From Flavobacterium sp. UBA6203 (lineage in GTDB: Bacteria; Bacteroidota; Bacteroidia; Flavobacteriales; Flavobacteriaceae), in contig DIST01000028.1 of assembly GCA_002421645.1 (NCBI GenBank), positions 1 through 25,184 on the forward strand: DNA of 25,184 bases. The letters are read 5' to 3'. The notes under the pieces are model-generated. The model was not told the DNA's origin, searched no databases, and worked only from the letters and a program-made list of their open reading frames with translations. How positions within the stretch are numbered: position 1 is the first letter of the stretch; each line of letters begins with the position of its first letter. The position numbers and the translations under genes were made by a program. This document shows positions 21,102 through 25,184 of this stretch, piece by piece.

Positions 21102-22625
21102 ATGCAAAATTTAGAAACCGATATACTCATAGTAGGCACAGGATTAGCGGGATTATCTCTAGCAAAATATCTCAGCGAGCAAAATCCGAACTTACAAATT
21201 ACCTTACTTAGCAAAACTTCCATTGATGAATGTAATACCTATTACGCTCAAGGCGGAATTGCCGTAGTACACGATTTTATCAAAGACAGTTACCAACAAC
21301 ATATACAAGACACTTTACTTGCTGGAAAAGGCATTTGCGATAAAAAAGTAGTCGAACACGTAATTACAGAAGCTCCTGCAAGATTACAAGAATTGATTCA
21401 ATGGGGCGTGGAATTAGACAAGAATAATTCAGGTGATTTAGATTTAGGATTAGAAGGCGGTCATTCCCAAAATCGAATTGTACACCACAAAGACAAAACA
21501 GGATTAGAAATTGAAAACAAGTTGATTCAAGTCGTTCAGAATTTACCGAATGTTACCATCAAAACTTCCTTTTTTGCCACGGATATTTTGCTAGACAATC
21601 AAAAATGCATCGGAATTATCGGATTTGATGAAAAAAGTGAAGTGACATCCATTGTAGCAAAAGCAACTGTTTTAGCAACTGGTGGTTCGGGACAAGTGTT
21701 TGGTGTGACTTCAAATCCGTTTGTTTCTACAGGTGATGGTGTGGCAATGGCGTATCGAGCGGGAGCAAAATTGGAAAAAATGAAATACATTCAATTTCAT
21801 CCCACAGCACTTTACGAACCTAATAAAAGTCAGGCTTTCTTAATTACTGAAGCGATTAGAGGTTTTGGAGCTCATATTTTGAATCAAAAAATGGAACGTT
21901 TTGTTTTTCAATACCATCCTGATGGTGAATTAGCAACTCGAGATATCGTTTCGAAAGCCATTTCGGATCAAATGAAAAAAGAACATTCGCAACACGTTTG
22001 GTTGGATGTAAGACATTTACCGATAGACACATTTAAAACAAAATTCCCAAAAGTTTATAATTATTGCTTTGAAAATGGAATTGATGTTTCGAAAGATTTA
22101 ATTCCGATAACTCCAGCTGCGCATTATCAATGTGGTGGAATTGTCGTGGATGAAATGGGTGCTACTTCTATCAAACAATTGTTCGCTATAGGAGAATGTT
22201 CGCACACCGGACTTCATGGCGCTAATCGATTGGCTTCGAATTCATTATTAGAAGCGATTGTTTATGCGCATGATTTAGCAAATCATCTAATTTCATCAAT
22301 AGATGCGATTAAATTGAATAAGTCTGAAATTACGCCAATTCGTTATAAAAACATTCATCACGACCAAATTTTGCAATTCAAAAACCAACTGCAACATTTC
22401 ATGAAATACGATGCTTTGTACACTTCTGGAAAAAATACCGAAAAAGTATATGAAATGGTCACCGAGATGAGCAAACGCTTCAAAATGAAGTTCAAAAATT
22501 ATGATTCGCATCCGTTTTTATGCGAAACTTATAACTTAATTCAAACTGCGGAAATCATTTTAAAAGATTGTTTACCCAAAAGATACCGTGTAAAATCGGT
22601 TAAAAAAGAAAAAACTATTTCGTAA
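21102..22625 (+). CDS. nadB: L-aspartate oxidase
   Basis: This is a 507-residue FAD flavoprotein that oxidises L-aspartate to iminoaspartate, the substrate of NadA. The FAD Rossmann motif GTGLAGLS is at residues 12-19. The fumarate-reductase-like core follows, with YYAQGGIAVVH, LATGGSGQVFGVTSNP, QFHPTALYEP, HYQCGGIVVDEMGAT and GLHGANRLASNSLLEAIVYAH. Family members can pass electrons to fumarate as well as O2, so the enzyme can work anaerobically, in keeping with its neighbours. Its TAA stop overlaps the norC ATG by one base (TAATG), tying NAD synthesis and the NO-reductase-like genes into one transcript. Confidence 0.95.
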   Translation: MQNLETDILIVGTGLAGLSLAKYLSEQNPNLQITLLSKTSIDECNTYYAQGGIAVVHDFIKDSYQQHIQDTLLAGKGICDKKVVEHVITEAPARLQELIQWGVELDKNNSGDLDLGLEGGHSQNRIVHHKDKTGLEIENKLIQVVQNLPNVTIKTSFFATDILLDNQKCIGIIGFDEKSEVTSIVAKATVLATGGSGQVFGVTSNPFVSTGDGVAMAYRAGAKLEKMKYIQFHPTALYEPNKSQAFLITEAIRGFGAHILNQKMERFVFQYHPDGELATRDIVSKAISDQMKKEHSQHVWLDVRHLPIDTFKTKFPKVYNYCFENGIDVSKDLIPITPAAHYQCGGIVVDEMGATSIKQLFAIGECSHTGLHGANRLASNSLLEAIVYAHDLANHLISSIDAIKLNKSEITPIRYKNIHHDQILQFKNQLQHFMKYDALYTSGKNTEKVYEMVTEMSKRFKMKFKNYDSHPFLCETYNLIQTAEIILKDCLPKRYRVKSVKKEKTIS

Positions 22626-23056
22626 TGCTGAATCTATTTGCCCATCCAAAACGTATTTTTTTGGTGCTTTTCGTTTGTTTTCTAGCGTTTAGCATTTGGA
22701 TTTATGCCATTCCGCTTTTTAGCCCAACGCCCTATTCTGAAAAAGAACTTCATTTAGTTGCCGAAGGTCGATTGGTTTGGCAGAAACACAACTGCCATAC
22801 GTGTCATCAATTGTATGGCTTAGGCGGTTATTTGGGTCCAGATTTAACGAATGTGTATTCCAGAACTGCCAACAATGAAGCGTATATCAAAGGCATTATA
22901 AAATCGGGAGTAAGACAAATGCCTGCTTTTAAAATTTCGGATGACGAAATGAAAGCGCTTTTACACTTTTTAAAAAATGTAGATGCCACTGGAACATCGA
23001 ATCCGCAAGATTACCAACCTGAAATAATAGGAACTTTTAGTTTAGAAAAGAAATGA
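22625..23056 (+). CDS. norC: NorC-like membrane-anchored cytochrome c subunit
   Basis: This is a 143-residue electron-transfer subunit: one N-terminal transmembrane helix (about 11-31) and a periplasmic c-type cytochrome domain. The heme-binding motif CHTCH is at residues 57-61 (NCHTCHQLYGLGGYLGPDLT), and Met99 in VRQMPAF is the probable distal ligand. This is the NorC architecture of cytochrome-c-dependent NO reductases. Its TGA overlaps the ATG of the catalytic subunit by four bases (ATGA), so the two are made together. Assignment as NorC relies partly on the adjacent NorB-like gene; mono-heme cytochromes of other heme-copper enzymes look similar. Confidence 0.88.
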   Translation: MLNLFAHPKRIFLVLFVCFLAFSIWIYAIPLFSPTPYSEKELHLVAEGRLVWQKHNCHTCHQLYGLGGYLGPDLTNVYSRTANNEAYIKGIIKSGVRQMPAFKISDDEMKALLHFLKNVDATGTSNPQDYQPEIIGTFSLEKK

Positions 23057-24378
23057 AGAATTTTGGAATTTGGCTCATCAGAGTAGCTCTTGTATTGTTT
23101 GTTTTAGGTTTGTTTTTTGGACATTTAGCTTCAGAAAGTTATCGCATTACCCAACCAAAATCGGGCGTTATGGGATTTTTATCGCTTCGTCCACTTCATG
23201 TGAGTAGTGCATATTTAGGGATTATAACTGCTGGATTAGGTTTTGTAACACTGATTATTGCAAAAATGAAAACCACACGTTTTGGTACATTTTTACAATA
23301 CTTACATTTTGCCCTTTGGATAACGGCTTTAATTGGTATTTTCTATAGTTATTTCACTGGTGATTTTGGAGGAAGAGAATACTGGGAATTCAATCCCGTT
23401 TGGGCTTTACCTCTATTTATTTCCTTTATAGTTTTCTTGATTTTCTATTTGCATCAAATTGGATTTGCAGTCAAATGGCCAGTTTATTATTGGATGTGGC
23501 TCACTGGAATCATCTTCTTTATTTTCACCTTTATTGAAAATTATTTGTGGATTTTCCCTTATTTTAGAGAACATTTCATTGCCGATATGACGATTCAGTG
23601 GAAAGTAAATGGTTCGCTCGTAGGCGCTATTAATCAAATTATTTATGGCGTTGCTTTTTATTTGATGGAAAAAATTAGTGGCGATGAAAAATCGTCCTAT
23701 CAAAAACTATCATTTGCCATGTATTTTCTGGGAATGTTTAATTTGATGTTCAATTGGGGACACCATATTTACTTGCTTCCAACCGAAAAATACATTCATT
23801 ACATTGCCTACGCAGTGAGCATGACCGAATGGATTATTTTGATCCGTATTTTTTACAAATGGAGCCAACAAATCAAAGAAAACAAACAATTTTATTACTT
23901 TTTCCCATATCGCTTTTTAATGGCTTCTGATTATTGGGTAACGATAAACTTAACACTCGCACTATTTATGTCGATTCCAGCCATCAACTTATACACGCAC
24001 GGAACGCATATAACGGTGGCGCATGCTATGGGAACTACCATTGGGATTAACACGATGATTATTTTAGCAGGTGTATTTTACTTTATTAAACCGACTTTTA
24101 ATTCAGCAAAATGGCGATTGTATGGTAGCATTGCGTTTTGGATAGTCCAAGTTACCTTATTACTTTTTCTAATTTCCTTAATTGGGATGGGCATTCAACG
24201 TGCGATTTGGCAAGCTGGATTGACTTCGGAAAGCTTCAGTAAAATGAGTAGTTCTAGTGGAAATTGGGTTTTACTTTTCATCATTTTAGGAACGATTTTA
24301 ATGTTCAGTATGGCGAGTTTTTTCATATATCTGTTTATTCAATCTTGGAAGAAAAATGAATTGAAGATTAAGGAATAA
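23053..24378 (+). CDS. norB: Divergent NorB-like heme-copper oxidoreductase catalytic subunit
   Basis: This is a 441-residue polytopic protein with about 12 hydrophobic helices, homologous to the NO reductase catalytic subunit. Conserved NorB-like features are His49 (RPLHVSS, low-spin heme side), His237/His238 (NWGHHIYLLP, FeB), Glu259 (SMTEW) and His324 in THGTHITVAHAMG (proximal heme b3). Two departures stand out. The helix normally carrying the third FeB histidine and its glutamate reads MTIQWKVNGSLVGAINQIIY and has no His or Glu. The position two after His324, normally the second heme b histidine, is Met326. So it is probably not a classical cNOR. NO reduction is likely from family and context, not proven by residues. 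Confidence 0.78.
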   Translation: MKNFGIWLIRVALVLFVLGLFFGHLASESYRITQPKSGVMGFLSLRPLHVSSAYLGIITAGLGFVTLIIAKMKTTRFGTFLQYLHFALWITALIGIFYSYFTGDFGGREYWEFNPVWALPLFISFIVFLIFYLHQIGFAVKWPVYYWMWLTGIIFFIFTFIENYLWIFPYFREHFIADMTIQWKVNGSLVGAINQIIYGVAFYLMEKISGDEKSSYQKLSFAMYFLGMFNLMFNWGHHIYLLPTEKYIHYIAYAVSMTEWIILIRIFYKWSQQIKENKQFYYFFPYRFLMASDYWVTINLTLALFMSIPAINLYTHGTHITVAHAMGTTIGINTMIILAGVFYFIKPTFNSAKWRLYGSIAFWIVQVTLLLFLISLIGMGIQRAIWQAGLTSESFSKMSSSSGNWVLLFIILGTILMFSMASFFIYLFIQSWKKNELKIKE

Positions 24379-24397
24379 ATTTATCCTAAAAATACGA

Positions 24398-24440
24398 TGA
24401 TAAAAATCAGGTGAAATATCATAATTCCATTGTATATTTG
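24398..24440 (+). promoter_or_regulatory. Promoter with FNR-like site upstream of the second rrf2 gene
   Basis: A perfect FNR-type core TGAT-AAAA-ATCA lies at 24398-24409, centred 29.5 bp before a perfect -7 element TATATTTG (24433-24440), near -41 of the likely start site. No -33 TTG is present, as expected for an activator-dependent promoter. The start codon at 24472 is 31 bp after the -7 element. Confidence 0.6.
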
Positions 24441-24471
24441 GCCTTTAATTCTTTCAAATTTATCATTGCTT

Positions 24472-24909
24472 ATGTTTTCAAAATCATGCAATTATGCTAT
24501 AAAAGCTACCATATTTATTGCCAAACATTCCTTAGAAGAAAAAAAGGTAGGTTTTGTTGATATCGCCAAAGAAATCGATTCGCCACAAGCGTTTACAGCT
24601 AAAATTTTACAAATACTAGTAAAAGCTGGAATTATCGAATCGGTAAAAGGGGTAAATGGTGGATTTTATATTCCGAAAAAGAGAATTAAAAAAACTTTCT
24701 TAGTTGAAATTGTTGATGCTATTGATGGCGATGCCGTTTTTCATGGTTGTGGATTAGGTTTATCTCATTGCTCAGAGACACATCCTTGTCCGGTTCATGA
24801 TAAATTTAAAAGTATTCGTGATGAATTAGCGCATATGCTAGAAACCACGAATTTAGAAGAATTAGCTTTAGGAATTAAATCAGGAGAAACTTTCTTGAAA
24901 TCGCTATAA
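24472..24909 (+). CDS. Rrf2-family transcriptional regulator with cysteine cluster (paralog 2)
   Basis: This is a 145-residue Rrf2 regulator closely similar to the one at 19689. It shares MFSKxCxYAIxATIxIA, DIAKEIDSPQAFTAKILQILVKAGII and the wing GVNGGFYI. The cysteines are at identical positions: Cys93, Cys100 and Cys106 (HGCGLGLSHCSETHPCPVH). An in-frame TTG at 24430 would add 14 residues but precedes the promoter -7 element, so ATG at 24472 is the start; it also gives the same N-terminus as paralog 1. It follows the norB-like gene and faces a convergent TonB receptor gene 27 bp away. NO or Fe-S sensing is expected by family; its targets are unknown. Confidence 0.9.
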   Translation: MFSKSCNYAIKATIFIAKHSLEEKKVGFVDIAKEIDSPQAFTAKILQILVKAGIIESVKGVNGGFYIPKKRIKKTFLVEIVDAIDGDAVFHGCGLGLSHCSETHPCPVHDKFKSIRDELAHMLETTNLEELALGIKSGETFLKSL

Positions 24910-24936
24910 AACCAATTCTTCTAATTTGTAGTATTT

Positions 24937-25184
24937 TTAAAACTGAAACATCAAATTAACAAAGATATTTCGTCCCATTCTTGGAAGATTTTTCCAATCG
25001 GTGTATGTAGTATAATTGGCATCTAACATGTTTTCAACACCTGTATTTAGCATCATTTTTGATTTCTCAAAAGTGAATTTATAACCTAAATTAGCATTTA
25101 CAATTGCATAATCAGGTGTTTTGTCTTCACCATAAAAAGCGTTATACTCGGTTTGTGTGGCATTTCCTTTTAGTTGTAATTCCG
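24937..25184 (-). CDS. TonB-dependent receptor, C-terminal part
   Basis: An open minus-strand frame runs from the window edge to TAA at 24939-24937. It encodes about 82 residues of the C-terminus: AIVNANLGYKFTF, NTGVENMLDANYTTYTDW and the ending LPRMGRNIFVNLMFQF. The NLG(Y/F)KF, 'GVENMLDANY' and 'RNIFVNLMFQF' pieces are typical last strands of TonB-dependent outer-membrane receptors, ending in phenylalanine. The substrate cannot be judged from this fragment. The gene continues beyond the window and converges with the second rrf2 gene. Confidence 0.85.
   Translation of the reverse strand, partial: ELQLKGNATQTEYNAFYGEDKTPDYAIVNANLGYKFTFEKSKMMLNTGVENMLDANYTTYTDWKNLPRMGRNIFVNLMFQF

Noticed and set aside
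24430..24471. Upstream TTG start adding 14 residues to the second Rrf2 regulator
   Set aside because: The codon precedes the -7 element TATATTTG, so it would not be transcribed from this promoter; the paralog starts at the equivalent of 24472.
1..25184. CRISPR arrays, insertion sequences, integrase genes or prophage genes
   Set aside because: No regularly spaced repeats, transposase-like or integrase-like reading frames were found.

Overview
The window looks like chromosome from a member of the Flavobacteriaceae, most likely Flavobacterium or a close relative. It is very AT-rich, almost free of Shine-Dalgarno sequences, and carries several copies of the Bacteroidetes promoter -7 element TAnnTTTG. 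It encodes lineage-typical proteins: a long aromatic amino acid hydroxylase, a TPR histidine kinase paired with a LuxR-type regulator, a TonB-dependent receptor, and an SPII lipoprotein glycoside hydrolase.

Layout. (1) 1-4223, plus strand: the C-terminal part of an AsmA-like protein, a 585-residue phenylalanine hydroxylase, and a small rhodanese with its own promoter and a palindromic operator. A strong terminator ends this block. (2) 4222-9814, minus strand: an outer-membrane beta-barrel gene followed by four tandem paralogous secreted proteins with Rhs/YD-like repeats and no known function. (3) 10090-12972, minus strand: a small membrane/coiled-coil protein, a TPR sensor histidine kinase and a NarL/LuxR response regulator. 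Near-identical 18-bp palindromes lie upstream of both the beta-barrel gene and the small membrane protein gene, each exactly 23 bp from a -7-like element. This links blocks 2 and 3 into one probable regulon with positive autoregulation. (4) 13042-16300, minus strand: a GNAT/FemAB-like acyltransferase, a DUF1761 membrane protein, a GH53 galactanase lipoprotein, and a J-domain/KTSC fusion. (5) 16318-16713: a tRNA terminator, the 3' half of a tRNA-Met without its 5' half, a palindrome at the break, and a strong promoter pointing back at the break. I read this as an attachment-site scar. (6) 16714-24909, plus strand: an anaerobic and nitric-oxide module. It holds class III ribonucleotide reductase (with the glycyl-radical domain on a separate 54-residue ORF), its activase, an Fe-S Rrf2 regulator, nadA, nadB, norC, a NorB-like oxidase/reductase with an unusual active site, and a second Rrf2 paralog. 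(7) 24937-25184, minus strand: the C-terminus of a TonB-dependent receptor.

How it fits together. Block 6 reads as an accessory low-oxygen/NO package. NrdD/NrdG supply deoxynucleotides without oxygen, NadA/NadB make quinolinate for NAD, NorC/NorB-like proteins would handle NO, and the two cysteine-cluster Rrf2 proteins plus FNR-geometry sites in front of both rrf2 genes suggest O2/NO-responsive control. The tRNA fragment at its left edge suggests it may have arrived as an island, though no integrase is visible here. The points most worth following are the palindrome-linked two-component/YD-repeat system, the split NrdD, and the NorB homolog that lacks residues normally ligating FeB and low-spin heme b.
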